The notes: a model not told the origin generated them from the sequence alone. Shown: positions 35,217 through 47,540, numbered from the stretch's first letter. The stretch: DNA of 64,000 bases from Amblyomma americanum (GCF_052857255.1 NC_135500.1:159643189-159707188), one strand, 5' to 3'. Numbers and translations are program-made.

Positions 35217-35499
35217 CAAAATTGGTTTTTGGTGAAAAGAAATGGCGCAGTATCTGTCTCACATCACGGTGGCACCTGAACTGCGCCGTAAGGATAGGAA
35301 TAAAGGGGCTCTGAGAAAATGAAGGAAGAAGGAGGTGCCGTAGTGGAAAATGTCGACCACCTGGGAATGTTTAACGTCCACTGACATCGCACAGCACACG
35401 GGCGCCTTAGCATTTCGCCTCCATCGAAACGCGCCCGCCGCAGCCGGGCTCGAACCCGGTTACTGCAGATCAGTAGCCGAGTGCCCTAAGCACTGCGCT
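35217..35499 (-). mobile_element. Long-form tRNA-headed SINE inserted in a tandem duplication
   Basis: The minus strand gives CAGTGCTTAGGGCACTCGG, the B box GGTTCGAGCCC (about 35451-35461), GCGAAATGCTAAGGCGCCCG, GTGGACGTTAAACATTCCCAG, the linker, and the tail GCGCAGTTCAGGTGCCACCG ... AAAACCAATTTTG. It is bounded by GTGGGTGCTGCCG (35204-35216) and GTGGGTGATGCCG (35500-35512), 12 of 13 identical, read as the target-site duplication. The first few bases of the usual head are replaced or lost. Confidence 0.85.
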
Positions 35500-35640
35500 G
35501 TGGGTGATGCCGGTGCCGGTGCACTTTGATGCGTCCAGTCCAACGCTAGGTGTGCTCGACGCGACGCCTGCCGTGGAGACTGCCAGTCGCTCGACCACAA
35601 ATGTAGCCAAGGAGATGCAGCATTTCGCTTTCGACCATGG
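35500..35640. repeat. Tandem duplication, copy B, right part
   Basis: GCCGGTGCACTTTGATGCG (from 35515), AACGCTAGGTGTGCTCGACG and GACGCCTGCCGTGGAGAC align to copy A from 35002 on, with an offset of 513 bp that equals the ~220-bp unit plus the inserted SINE and its duplication. Confidence 0.7.
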
Positions 35641-36427
35641 TTAACCATAGCTAAACCACAGCCAACTGTTCTGCATTCAGTAGGCCAAAACCTTGTGCAC
35701 AAATAAGGAGCTTCATGTGGGTGGGGGACCGGTGTCGGCTACTTCCTCAAGGTGGGGTGGTCGCGAGGTAAGCTGCATGAAGAAACGGCCAGATCCTTCT
35801 TTAAGTGCGTCAAAGCAGGCCACGCCACAGATGTTCGGCCGAGGCTCTGATCGTACATGTCGGCCACAAAGGGGTCGGGTATGAGTGCGGGTTTATGAGG
35901 TGCAGCTTTGCTTGTGAAAGAAGCCTGCCAGTCTCGGCTCGGCGAAGTACTACCTCTACTCTTCTGAGTATATTAGGTGGGCGGTGATATAGTTTCTCGG
36001 GTTGGCCAAGTGCTGAAGAACGCTGTGGCGATAGCGTTGTGCTATATCCCATGTCTTGGCCTTCTCCTTTTTATTTTATCTTGGCAGCAGTAGCTTTACG
36101 GAACGTTTGATACATCTTATTAGGTAGATTATGAATACGGGAAAAATGTTTGCGTTGATGTGACGCGAAATGAAAGCGTCAGAAAATACGTCTCTGGTTG
36201 AGCAAATAAACGAAATAAAATTGATGTATGGCTTCTAGAAAAATTGGAGGACGCTTAAGCATCGTCTTTAAGAGTGAGACTTTACAGCGTGTCCTGGCGT
36301 TGCCGAGTACACAGAACGCCATCGCCCGTTCGGCGACTCGTGGCCCGTTGGACATTTTAAGGAAAGGACGCCTGTCACATTTCTCGCTGGACACCCGGAT
36401 CGCGCGCAAGGGAAGAAAAAATTCATC
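35641..36427. other. No recognisable gene
   Basis: Short frames only. A small self-complementary patch, CCATGGTTAACCATAG, lies at 35636-35651. No repeat family recognised. Confidence 0.5.
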
Positions 36428-36548
36428 AATAAATAAATAAATAAATAAATAAATGAATAAATCTATATATAATTGATTATTATTATTAATCAATCGATCG
36501 AGAAATCAATCAATTCATCAATCCACCTATCAATCAATCAATTAATCC
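36428..36548. repeat. (AAAT)n followed by imperfect (ATCA)n microsatellite
   Basis: About eight AAAT units at 36428-36462, then an AT-rich spacer and many ATCA/ATCAATCA units to 36548, directly abutting the TTAA element. Confidence 0.85.
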
Positions 36549-37103
36549 TTAAAGGGAAGCTGAAACGGTTTTAAAATTGCATGAGACGCTGTGGTTGGGA
36601 AGAAGGGACCTTGAAAATCGTGTGCGCAAATTTTTTCTCGATTCTGTTCGCAAAATGAGCCACAATCGCTTGTCAAAAACCCGCCGACACGCCCTCTCCG
36701 CTTCCGGAAGCGCTGAATGGGGGGACGGAACTGGCGAAAGTGACGCCAATCACGGGTAGTCTGCCGGCCATCCTGCTTTGCTTGCTGCTTTTTGGCCCTC
36801 ACTTTGGTGAACGACGGATCCATAATTTGCAAAACGCAGTTCTCAAGCCAGCTGAAACAACGCGCTACGCAACAACACCGTCGGTGCTGGCCGGAGATCC
36901 CGTAGATGACGTCACGACGATCCCAGCCATTCGCGGCGATCGCTCGGCGCCCTGAAACGCTGGTGCCCGTTTTCTTCCTAAAAACAGCTTTTTGCGTTTA
37001 TTACCGCCCTTTTCAAATGCGATATTATTTTTCAGCGGACTAAAAACTATAAAATGCCGCATGGAACTGAATTTTTTCGAAAAGTGCTTCAGCTTCCCTT
37101 TAA
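36549..37103. mobile_element. 547-bp non-autonomous DNA element with TTAA target duplications
   Basis: AGGGAAGCTGAA begins at 36553 and its reverse complement TTCAGCTTCCCT ends at 37099, each directly flanked outside by TTAA (36549-36552 and 37100-37103). Similarity continues a few bases inward with scattered changes (a TTTT block on both arms). TTAA duplication is the signature of piggyBac-type transposition, so this is probably a non-autonomous piggyBac-like element, but the ends lack the usual CCC/CCY start, so the assignment is inference. The interior is GC-richer with CpG and codes for nothing recognisable; open frames such as 36740-36955 are by-products. Confidence 0.75.
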
Positions 37104-37125
37104 CGCTGTCGTGTTAAAATCTCTT

Positions 37126-37170
37126 CGCTTACGGCGCGGTTCAGGTGTCCACCGAGATGTGTCATTTTTC
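37126..37170 (+). mobile_element. Long-form SINE, tail fragment
   Basis: TTACGGCGCGGTTCAGGTGTC then CACCGAGATGTG matches the tail part of the long SINEs at 21750 and 33927. Only this ~45 bp is recognisable; the head and body are missing. Confidence 0.55.
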
Positions 37171-38317
37171 GCTCACGGCGAAAGACGCCGACACCGACGC
37201 CGACGACACCGGCTTTTCTGTGACACGAGCTCCTTAACGATGTCACTTTATCAGGCGTCTTTTTTCAGTGCTCAGATGAATCTTTTTCTTACCTGGTTTT
37301 CCAGGATGGCCGGCTGGCTGTCTATACTTTTCGTACATGTATGAAGTTTAAATTATGCACACTCGTGGTTTCAAAGTTATTGTTATTTTACGAATGCAGG
37401 AGAGTTCTGAGCACTTTTATATTAATCAAGCATGCATATCTGTATCTGTAATCCTATGTATCTTTGTATACGAATGCATAACTGGTTTTAATTAGCAGCT
37501 GACTATGTTTACATTTTTTCAGTGAACACACTAACGAAAGTTTTCCACCTTTCTTGTCTATTTCCACAAGTATTTAGCATTTTGTCCCGCGGGAATTCAG
37601 AAGAGTACACAAGTAAACTAGTCTGAATTTTAACCACAAGGGAACTTTTATGCAATGTAGCGCTTGGATTGCCCAAGTGGGCCGTGGAGAATTGTGACTT
37701 TGGTTCCTTCACTGATATAACTAGCCGTGGCCTAAAATGTTTGTTTTATTTGGCTGCCAAACCATACATTACTCCTTCATACCCTAAATAATTTGTTTTT
37801 CTAGTGCGCATATAATATTTTCTGTTTAAAAACATCGCAAAATATGAACCCGACCTTTTGCCGCCTGAAATGACATCACCTCAAGCTTTGGCAGTATGCA
37901 CTGCTGAATCTTTCCGCCAACTTTAGTTTGCCAGGACATGGGTCGCATGTACGGTCATGGGAAATATGACAGAACAACCTTTTTGAACTAAATTGTTACT
38001 TTTCTCGTTAGTTTTATTTTGCTAAATTTGATACAACCTTTTCGATATTAGACCTTATGAGGATGACGACTTACAAAACCAGAAAAAATTGACTTGTCTC
38101 ACTTAGTAATGAATAAAATAATGCTCAAACTTTATCCTCTCTCATATAGCTAAAATGAAAGTGAACAATAAAAATGTCGATTGCATCAAAACAAGAATAT
38201 TTAATGCAGAAGTGAATTCAACGGCTACACTTTCGCATCCGCGGATTTTGGCTCATCCTTTCTTCTGGACCACAAGAAAACTCGTAGAAATAAAACCCAC
38301 GCGGGGGCGTATACGTT
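37171..38317. other. No recognisable gene
   Basis: AT-rich DNA; no frame of interest and no repeats recognised. A GACGCCGACACCGACGCCG tandem patch lies at about 37185-37210. Confidence 0.5.
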
Positions 38318-38372
38318 GGAGTAGAATTCGAAACCATGACATTTAGGTGCCAGGATGGCTAGTGAAAGCACA
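38318..38372 (-). repeat. Decayed tRNA-like SINE head
   Basis: The minus strand reads TAGCCATCCTGGCACCTAAAT, then GGTTTCGAATTC, a B-box-like word with one inserted base. Too decayed to place in a family. Confidence 0.3.
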
Positions 38373-38580
38373 GCGCAGAGGCAGTTTGCACTGCTCATAT
38401 TGCGCGCAATGAAGCTCTTCTTTTAAATTGCTTTTTTCGCCCTTATAGTTAAAGGTATTTACTTCATAACTATAAAAGCTTGTTTCTGCGTTAAGACAAA
38501 GAATCCAATGATGCGAACAGGCCACTACAAATTGCTCAAAATCATCTTGCTGAGCTTAACTTCGCAAAACGATGATGTCT

Positions 38581-38740
38581 GAATGAGGTGGAATTGCGAA
38601 ATCGCCCGTGTACTGTGAGATCTTAATCTACGTTGAAGGAGCCCAGGTGGTCGACTTTCATCCAGGGTTCACAACTACAGTTTCTCTCATATATTATGTG
38701 CAGCCTTGGGGCGTTCATATTCTTGTGCATTATTCCTTTT
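38581..38740 (+). mobile_element. Ruka-type SINE body and tail, head missing
   Basis: GAGGTGGAATTGCGAAATCGC, CCGTGTACTGTGAGATCTTAA, CGTTGAAGGAGCCCAGGTGG and CTCTCATATATTATGTGCAG follow the order of the SINE body (GGGGCGAAATGCG ... TTAAAGAACCCCAGGTGG ... CTCATAA...). The tRNA-derived promoter is absent, so it is a 5'-truncated and heavily mutated copy. Confidence 0.6.
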
Positions 38741-41700
38741 GCATGGTTGCTTCTGACATTTAACCTGTGTACACATCATTGGTAGCACCCAATTTACAAA
38801 TGCATCAATAAATGCTAACTTTCATCGGGCTTTTTATAATACAATCACAAAATGAGCCTGAGAAACTCGCAGCCGATTTTATATTAAGCAACTACACACC
38901 TGAAAGCATCACCAACCTCTTGAACTGAGCTGCTCGAACTTTAGAACGCTTTAGCAAGAATGTCTACTTATTTCAATACTTTCATCAACTTCAGCTTTCA
39001 CAATCCTAGTGGGGGGATGCCAATTGCAATAATTTTATGTTAACTGCACCTGCGAATTTGTTAATAACGTAAGTTAAAAAACCTGCGACGATCAATTTAA
39101 GCCGGCAGATAATCTGAAATGCAACAACCCAAAATTTACAGCAAAAATCTGCCATACATATTGAGACTTACTTTATGCAATGGTGACGCCCCGTTTGGGC
39201 CGAAAGAATATAATAGGGGTCAAAGGGCAGGTATCCAGCGGTTCCTTTTCAGCAGTCATGTTAATCACATTTGGTAGGAGCCGGGTATGCTATAAGGTGA
39301 ATTTGTAGCAACTCTGAATCTGGCATGCAATGGAAAGACCTAGAATTCTACGTAAGGTGCCAAAGATTACGCTATTCAAAGCTGCGCCATGTGAGTTTTA
39401 AAACTCGAATGCATTCATGGGCCTTCATAGTGCAATTTCTGCGCAGTAGTGAAAGGCGCCGGATTTCCACCAATGCGCTTTGCGTTGGAGGAAATCTAGT
39501 ACTCTCTGATGGGAATAGTCAGGCTTTTTAAACTCAACCTGTCGCCAATGTGTCTCCGAAAGAGTTGCTTCACTTCGCTCATTTCTACAAGTGTCCCCTT
39601 ATTTTCCTATATGTTGCCAGACACACATACAGCGACAATAAGATCTTTGCTCAATATGCCCATTCGTCAGTCCGAAGCTGGGTGCTGTCATCTAATAAGC
39701 TTATTTGTAATGCGGGACCGGCCAGTTTGGAAAGTAGTTTGGAAATTATGGCGCTGTATTCCTGCCTCTACGAAAGCATAGGGGCCGAAGGACAGGACAC
39801 TGTTGTCTTGACCAGGGTGAATTTTCATTTTATTTTTTGTTTTATGGCGAATTATGCAAATGAAGTGCATTCTTTTGCTTTCAGACCAATTTTTTTTTCA
39901 AACAAAACATTCCCTTCATCCTTCATGCATGCACTGCTAACGAAGCCGGCGCGAGCAATATGGCACCCACTATGAAGAGCTATCCTGAGTGTAAATAAAT
40001 AGGGCGCGTGTAATTATGACGTGCACGGCTTTCATGGCCACATGCGTAAGAGGATAAACTATCTACTCCATCCAGATAAGCTGGGAGGAGTCAGACGCTC
40101 AGGACGCTGCGGTTGGGGAAGAATATAGCTTCTTCAAAGTATGATGGCCTCTTTGAGGAGCTGGTGCCATTCCATCCAACTTTTGTCTTTCAAGTTCCTG
40201 GGAAAATAAAACATAGCAGTGTTTTGCAAGCCGCCTTCTCTTTCCAGTTGCTCGTATGAACGTATGCAAAGATACAGCTGTGCTTGCGGCCGGAAAAGCG
40301 ATGCCGTAGCCTTGAAGCGCTTCCTATCTGTTTTGCCTCCGAAAGGCTTGCTTTTTTTCTAAGAATTTTCAATTCTTACGGCACCTTGCACGCGCAACAC
40401 ACTCGGCTCCAAACTTATTGCTCGCCGAGGAATTTGTGCTGCGCGGGACGGTAAAACGAATCCAAAAGTTACTCTACAAGAAAGACTCCACTTTTTCTTT
40501 CGCCGCAATTCCTGGTGTCCTGCAGCTGTCGCCCTGTATACAGCGCTGATATCAAAAGTCGCGGTGAAAAGCAGCTGGCAAGATTTCTCAAACAGAGAAA
40601 AAACGAGCGCTACGCTTTGAAGAGTTTAGCCAGATATGACCAACTGAGGAATAGGCTGAAAGAAAGAAAGCATCAAATCCTAAAAGGAAATGCTCCTTTT
40701 GTAACATCGAAAGCAAAGGTGACTTGGCCCCAGCACATTCCATTAAAATTTCTGGAGCGTATTTTTGAGACGGTGTTTCCAGCTTTCTCTGGCTGTCTTT
40801 GTGCTTTGCGTATGTATACTTGTCAAACTTTGTAACGCTTTGATCTCATTTTTTCGCTATGCACTATCCTACGCATTCACTGAATCACGCGATATTTCTT
40901 TTTGTAGAAGTTCGCGTCGTTTTTTTTTTTTGACGTTTCGTACCTCTGTCAATTGTTCGTCTCTTTTTCGTACTCTTCTCTTTCCTGCGCCATGAATTTT
41001 CCCGGCTCACCGCTACTACTTTCTACCCTCTCGTGAAGACCGCGTCCTCAAGAGATTACACAATTTAAGGCTACATGATCATCATATACTCTTTTCATGC
41101 TTGCTGTGTTTTGGCATTGCTAAAGTGTTTATTAGTTTTTTAATCGTTGCTATCACCGAGAAGCAGAAATTTGGCAATATGACGGGAATAAAAGGAATGG
41201 TATTAAAAAAGGCACTCCCGGAGCGGGCATACCTTTCGCGCAATAGTTGTGCTCCGTAACTGCCTAATAATTTTTCCTGGGTATAAAAATATATATAAGC
41301 CATTGCGCAAAAAATATGAAAGAAAGGGGCGCAATTAAGTCCAAGGGGCTAAACAAGGACAACTATATAACTGAGAGGTTTTTTTTCCCAAACTTATATA
41401 TTTCAGTTTTTCGTGAACGACAGCAGTTAAAGAAAAAAGGGCAGGATAGGTCTTGTTCACCTATTTTGCTCAACTCCACTCATAAGCTATGTGCTTGTGA
41501 ATGTCACCAGTGCACTCCTGACATATTTTGTTTCAGTTGTCCTGATTGCTCTATGTGGGGAACAACAGATGCCTAATTACGGTGCTCGAAACTGCATCAG
41601 AGGGCACCTTACAAGTGAGATGGAGTGTTAAAGGGAAAAGAGATGTCCAAAGTTCATTAAGAACACTTCGGGTGTAAGCACTGTTAAGTGGAGCATTTCT

Positions 41701-42359
41701 GTTGCCTTTAGCTTGGAAACCCAGATGCGCCCATCTGGAGTCGATCTGTCCGTGCAGGAAGGTTTACTTACAAAGCCAAGGGAAATATTTTAATGGGGCA
41801 CAAAGGGAAGTGTTCTTCGTCGATGAAATACGTCATTATAAAGACGAGGAGATCACTGTTACACAAAGCGGATTTTTCATAATGCAGAAATGACTCAAAC
41901 GAAAAAAAGATGCCGCTACCACAGCCGATTTCGCAAGCGGAAGCGTAAGCCGACATCGAATTTTTGCGCGGATCCAATAGAGGCCACCATTCATTTCAAA
42001 CAGTCAACAATCAGTACTTCTCGATGCAAAGCTCACTGGTTTGGATCGAGTGGCGGGAAAGATTTTGAATGATGTTTTTTTTTCAATATAAATACGTATT
42101 TTGCTGCAGAAGAAACATTAGCATGTTCAAAATGGGCCAGAGATTCAATTACGGAAGCACGATAATCAGACGGAGTTATCCTAAATGTTCTTTTATCAAC
42201 TGAAGCTACCAGCTGATGCGTAGTGAAGAGAAGTACTAGAAATTAAATAAATAATACCGCGCTAAGTTTATTTCTATCGGTATTTCTATTTTACAGAGAA
42301 GACAAGGTTTCAGAATTTTACGGTCAGTTTTAGCTTAAAGTTTAGAGCTCAAGGCGCTC
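38741..42359. other. No recognisable gene
   Basis: Several frames of 70-140 codons (39325-39531, 39550-39975, 40515-40835, 41316-41576). The one at 40515-40835 is Lys/Arg-rich (KQLARFLKQRKNERYALKSL) and the one at 41316 has a Cys cluster (CACECHQCTPDIFCFSCPDC), but neither fits a family I know and neither has a codon or splice context that supports it. Confidence 0.45.
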
Positions 42360-42850
42360 GCGTTGAAGCCATATGTAATAGGGCTCCAGTACCACCGGTG
42401 GAGTTAAGTTTAGTAAGTTCCAGGACATTTCCCCTCACCTAGAATATACGTGGAATGCTGGCGACGCATAAAAATCCACGCAGCACAGCCCATGATGGCC
42501 CCCACTGGGCTCTTCACTTTTCCAAAGGGTCTGCAAGCGCTGACAGCTGAAACGCGAACGCTGTGGTTGAAAGCACGGCTTCTACAAAAAGAAAAAAAAT
42601 GGCGGTGGTTTAGCTCTGGTTAAACCTGGAGTGAGGCGATAGCTACATTTTGCCGAGTGGAGCTTGGTCACGTGACCAACAAGTGACGAACCACGTGATC
42701 AGCCACAGCGCTGCGCCGCCGGCAGCTGCTCCGCACCACGTGACCAACCGCCTGACAGCGTGGCGACGCCGCCACGCTGAAGGCTCGAAATGCTACCTTA
42801 ATGTAGCTATCGCTACAAAAACACGCATGATTCACTGACACAGCACCACT
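42360..42850. mobile_element. Inverted-repeat element with three CACGTG E-boxes
   Basis: GCGATAGCTACATT (42636-42649) is the exact reverse complement of 42800-42813, enclosing a GC-rich 150-bp core. The core has three CACGTG words (42669-42674, 42692-42697, 42737-42742), the first in the 12-bp palindrome GGTCACGTGACC. The left flank from about 42590 includes TTTAGCTCTGGTTAAACC. I read it as a non-autonomous DNA element; its outer borders and target duplication are not fixed, so the limits given are approximate. Confidence 0.45.
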
Positions 42851-44134
42851 GTTTAAAGCACATTTATCTCGCTTTGCCTTTCTTAACGTGATCCTTGAGC
42901 CGTAGTCCTTTCACCTTTTCGTTGACTACGTCATTTGTCAATGGCGTTTCGAAAGTGTATTCAGAACCATGCACTGCACCACTAATATTAGCGACACAAA
43001 TCATGTATTGTCTTTCTATCCACCTCACTCTTTGTTTTCGTGCTAATTTCTATCTTACCTGTCTGTGAGAAGAAGAATTTCGAAACCCGAGTTTTCGAGA
43101 GGGAAAATTTTGTAAACCGGCAACTTTGAGACTTGGCGTGTTTTGCAGCCGAGTTTTATTGTCAGATCGCAACTATTATTAGGTACCTTATGGCTATAGT
43201 AAGAAAGTTTTTACTGCTCCTAAGCCTTAACCATAACGTACGTCGCGATTGAGGTGCTTCTCAAATTGCGATAGGACCGTGCTGTGATTTAAAAATGGGC
43301 TATCGGCCTAACATGATAGTCATGATACTCCAATATCCTACGAAGAACAATGGGACAGAATCCGTCATTGTCAGAAAGATTTTCTTAAGCGCTGCCCGAA
43401 GTACAATGGCATAGTTTACGTTTCACGTGAGGCAAAGGCTGCAGGACTGCTTAATATATAAATTTCGTTATGTTCTTCTCAGTATAAAAGAGAACTTTCG
43501 TGAACATGAAGTCTGATATTGAACGAACCCAGCCATGATGACAAGGCCTGCTTATCTATTTTCGAACCCGTCCCTTCTACTTTGAATTCATAACTATTTT
43601 ATTTGTTTTAAATTTCGAGATTAAATTGCTATGAGTAAAAAAAAGAAGAAAATAACTGCCCAAATCATAATGATTACGTGCCGTTGAAAGAAGGGCTAAA
43701 ATATCCTTTACACAAAACGTCCATCACCGAAAGCTGCTTTTTATCTTTTATTTGTTTCACATTCTAGACTTGCTCTGTTCATTACGAAGAGATTTCGAGG
43801 GTTTCAAGCTACCCTCGCTATTTGATACGTAATCGATAAAACCGGTTTAAATCATACTCTTCTGCTAGGAATGCCACACAACATAAAATTTTGGTTCGTG
43901 CAGAGGGGTGGCGCAATGAAAAGGTATGTGAACATGATGGCGGTCATGGTCAAAGCCATGCACGACATACTTTGTGACATGCGGTCATAAAATTTCTTTG
44001 TCGACGCGAAATAAGGCAGTGTGTGTGATTGGTGGAAGAATGAATACGTTTTTTTTGGCGCAGGTTCCTCATTATAGATAAAGTAACATAATGAGGGACT
44101 TGTTCTTTTATTCAGGTGCAGTACATTATTAATA
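42851..44134. other. No recognisable gene
   Basis: AT-rich DNA with no recognisable frame, repeat head or inverted termini. Confidence 0.5.
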
Positions 44135-44757
44135 AACTCAAAATTATACTCGGTACTTTAGCGCATCCCAAGCAAAGGAAACATTAGGCTGGAATACACT
44201 TCAAAATCGTAGAAAAACATTCAGATTAAAATTTTTGCACAATATATATCATTCTAAAACCGGCCTCAATCGTGATAGCTACATAAGGCCACCGGAGTAC
44301 ACTTCTGGCAGGCGCGATCACCCACTTAAGATTAAAGAGTATAGATGCAGAGCGGAGCTTTTTAGGATGTCGTTTTTTCCTAAGACGGTCAGTGAGTGGA
44401 AGAGGTTGCCCGGCGATGTTGTATCGCTATCTTCAAATGATGCCTTTGCTTCAGCAGTATGACTTGCAATTTTTTTTTCTGTACTTTGTGCTTGCGTCAA
44501 CAGAACCGCTTTGTTTCACTTCGCACATGTACGGTTATGCTCTGCTTCTTTGTTCCTTCTTTTTGTTGGGACTGCGATTTGCCGTGATCTGTATCTTCTA
44601 TATAAACTGTATTCTATCTGTATTCTATATAAACTGCTGTTTGTCAATGATATATGTACTTCTTCCCCCCCCCCCCCCCCCCCCCACTGTAATGCCAAAC
44701 TGGCGCTGTGGGTACTGTGATAAATAAAATAAAAATAAATAAATAAATAAATAAATA
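44135..44757 (+). mobile_element. CR1/Jockey-like LINE, 3' end with RT C-terminus
   Basis: The plus strand encodes LGWNTLQNRRKTFRLKFLHN, SYIRPPEYTSGRRDHPLKIK and FRMSFFPKTVSEWKRLPGDV, ending in a stop after DAFASAV at about 44462. This is the well-known C-terminal block of CR1/L2/Jockey-type reverse transcriptases (W..L..RR....L.F...Y, ...PP....R..H..K...., ...F.FPKTV.EWN.LP). The rest of the RT and the endonuclease are gone through 5' truncation. The 3' UTR has a 21-nt C run (44665-44685), two TTCTATATAAACTG repeats and an (AAAT)n tail (44721-44757), as expected for target-primed integration. An antisense 148-codon frame over it (44516-44962) is spurious. Confidence 0.85.
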
Positions 44758-47186
44758 CACCTGTTAATTGGCATAGAACGCGTTCACGATAGAGCACGCC
44801 CAATTTTGCGCAGTCATTTGCGAGCAGGAAGAGCACTGGAGCATTGCACTGACACTGAGAGGAAACGGCTTTGGAGGCAGGCCCACGGGGAAATTTTCCG
44901 CCAAAGGTGATAATCGCGCTAATCCGGATCAAAGAGTGGAATACCGCGTAGAGCCAATTCATCGCTGAGAAGTTCCGGTCCGCATTAACTCAGTGCGCGT
45001 TCAGTACGTGAGTAAACAAAATCGAGGCCTGGGTTGAATTTTTAGCTGCAGACTGTGTGTTCTGTGTGTTCTGTAGAACCTAATAATACGAATCAAAGCC
45101 CAAAAAGCCACGCTACTGAACTATACAAACTTAAACGGGAACTATCCGGCATTTTCAGTGCACTTTTTTGCCACTTCACATTTCATGCTTGCCAGAGTTC
45201 TCTGCTTGCCGTTTTCTTGGTTATAGCGAAAAGTAGCACTTGAAACAACAGTTATTAACCAAATCGCTTTTTTTTTTACCCAGCACTCAAACGTAGAATG
45301 GTCTTCTCTCTGCGACCTCACTTGGCTGGTTTAAAATTTGTCTAAATGTTTGAAGGCCACAGTAGTACGAGCACTTACATAGTGTTACTAAACGTGTAAG
45401 ATAGGATCAGGAGCCTGTCCAGGCGAGTACAACTGTTCTAAGAGAGGGGTCAGAAGGCAGTTACCTACTTATCAAAGCTTCATCCTCTTTTTCCAACCAG
45501 AACTTGACTCACGCTTGAAATGCATGAGAAAGCCTAAACAGTATGAATTCAACAAGTATTGCCAATAAATGTGTCCAAGAAAACATCAGGCAATCTTATT
45601 GAATTCTGAGTAAATATGGATTGCAAATCGCACCCTCTTTCCACGGTACGTATTTCTGCACCCACATCGTCACTGAAGGAGGCTGCTTTCGAAACTAAAA
45701 ATAAAAATAGCATAAGCACACCTTTGGTCACTTATGCTGTGTGTTCATACTTTGATCATTCAGTTTACGTGCATTGCTGTAAATTAGTCAGGTGGCAGGA
45801 GGCGTTGGCATTAGATGTCGCCACAAGTCGGATTATTTTGCTCAGCACCCCTCCAAATAATGGCTGACTTAGCTAGAAGCCATTTTTGCGCTTAGAAGCT
45901 CTGTGAAAATGTCGACAAATGTGATGATCTGAGTGCTAACAGTACAGCATCACAATGCCAGCATAAACAAAACACGCATTCATGCTCTAAGTTTTAATCA
46001 CCTCATGAAGATGGCGATTACTCTGCGATGGTGGGAAGTTGCCAGTCGCGTGACCAGTCATTTTACATAGGTGTCTCGAATCTCGGTTTCGTTCTCTGAT
46101 CTATATCAACGTGACTATTAAAAACAGCACAAAAAGGGGCTTTTTGTACCCGTATTCAGTCTCGCACGATTGCAATATTTTTTTACGAGACGCGTGTAGC
46201 TCACCTTTTTATATTTGTTTGTATTAAATGGTGCATCAAAATATAATTGCTTCATTGAAGCTCGTCATATGGATTTATGATTTTGTCGTTAAGTTTTTAC
46301 TCTTCAAATTCAAACGGCAGTTGTTCAAGAACAACAATTACACAATGCTCATTGTCTATGGCCATTTTTTTCTAGTAACGGCAAAGCGTATGCCTGTGCA
46401 GCACATGGCACCAGAGGGAATTTCGGGGGATAGGGTGATTAGGAGTGCACCGCTTGTCAGAACTGTCGAAACGTTAGCATTCCATACGCGCTTTTAGTGC
46501 GTTCTGTGAGGTCCGGCGAACATAAAGCGTGCTTTTCTCTATTCCAGTTTTACTACGTCAACGAGTATCAAGCGATCCGGGTTTTGCGGGAACCCAGTGT
46601 CTAAATTATCTCGTTGTTCAAGAAAATCAAATTTACCAAACGAAATGTCAGCCCACTGGAAATTAAAAATTTTAAACTGCAGGCGTCAACACGCTACCGG
46701 GGAAAGTTTCTTCCCCCTAGGCGTGATGCCTGTAAGTTTATAAGCACAGGCGTTAAAAACGTTTTTCCGCTGGCCATTAATATCTGATGTCAAGAGAAGT
46801 AGAATTTAACTTTTAATAGCGATAGAATTCGTTTCAGCTGAATATTTTAACAGTGATGCGAACGGCTGGAAGCACAAAAGATTAATGCGTGAAGCGAACA
46901 GGAGGAAGGTGTTTTAGCTGCTGTTAAACTTTTAAAACATTTTCGATGAGTATGGTAGCAGTGCCAACATAAACAGCGAGTTTTGTGTGGCCCTTGGGGC
47001 GCAGCTCATTCGCTTTTCTTATTTTTCAAGCATAAGTAAGACGCATAGACTGCTATCCATGAGGCATTATGCATGTACTCGTACTTGAGTAATTAGCAAC
47101 GCGAGTTTGGTGCCTCTTTATTATCATAGTCAAACTGAGCAGGCCAGCTGAAGGACAAAAATCTTTCCGATATCTCTGCAATTAAT
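44758..47186. other. No recognisable gene
   Basis: AT-rich, a few short frames (45055-45243, 45616-45867, 46228-46497) without motifs; a doubled TTCTGTGTG word lies at about 45058-45076. Confidence 0.5.
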
Positions 47187-47540
47187 CCTGTGCTCTGCCC
47201 GCCGCGGCACCCGTTACCCACCGACCTAACTTTCTGCAGCTCCCTGCGGCGTTTGCCTTCTCCCATAGTTCAATCCGTAATCCTTGATCGCCATCGGTTA
47301 TATTTCCTTCGCATTACATGCCCTTTTCAAGCCAAGCTCTTCTTTTTGATATTGAATAGGATGTTAACCCGCATTTGCTTCGAACAATCTCTGCCTTCTT
47401 CCTGTTTTTTTACGCTGCACTTATCTTTTCTTTTCCATATATCGCTGCGGTGTTCTTAACACTGTTGACTTAGACTCCGATTGGTGGCTTTGTTATTATT
47501 GCATGCTTCGAAACCTATGTTAAACTTTTTTCGCTAGTCT
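47187..47540 (-). mobile_element. RTE LINE fragment, minus strand
   Basis: The plus strand reads CACCGACCTAACTTTCTGCAG ... GATCGCCATCGGTTATAT ... ACATGCCCTTTTCAAGCCAA ... ATATCGCTGCGGTGTTCTTA. This is the same region, in the same orientation, as part of the RTE relic at 8590-9285 (there ...CCATCGGTTATCTTGC... and CATAGCTCGCTGCGCTG). It is truncated on both sides and lacks the 3' tail, so it was broken after insertion. Too mutated to keep an RT frame. Confidence 0.7.

Noticed and set aside
40515..40835. 106-codon Lys/Arg-rich frame as a gene
   Set aside because: No known domain, no splice context, no repeat match; cannot be separated from chance.
41316..41576. Cysteine-rich small protein or toxin-like peptide
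   Set aside because: No signal peptide and no recognised cysteine framework; the Cys cluster is at the C-terminal end of a chance-like frame.
44516..44962. 148-codon minus-strand frame
   Set aside because: Largely antisense to the CR1-like LINE 3' UTR, including its C run and AAAT tail.
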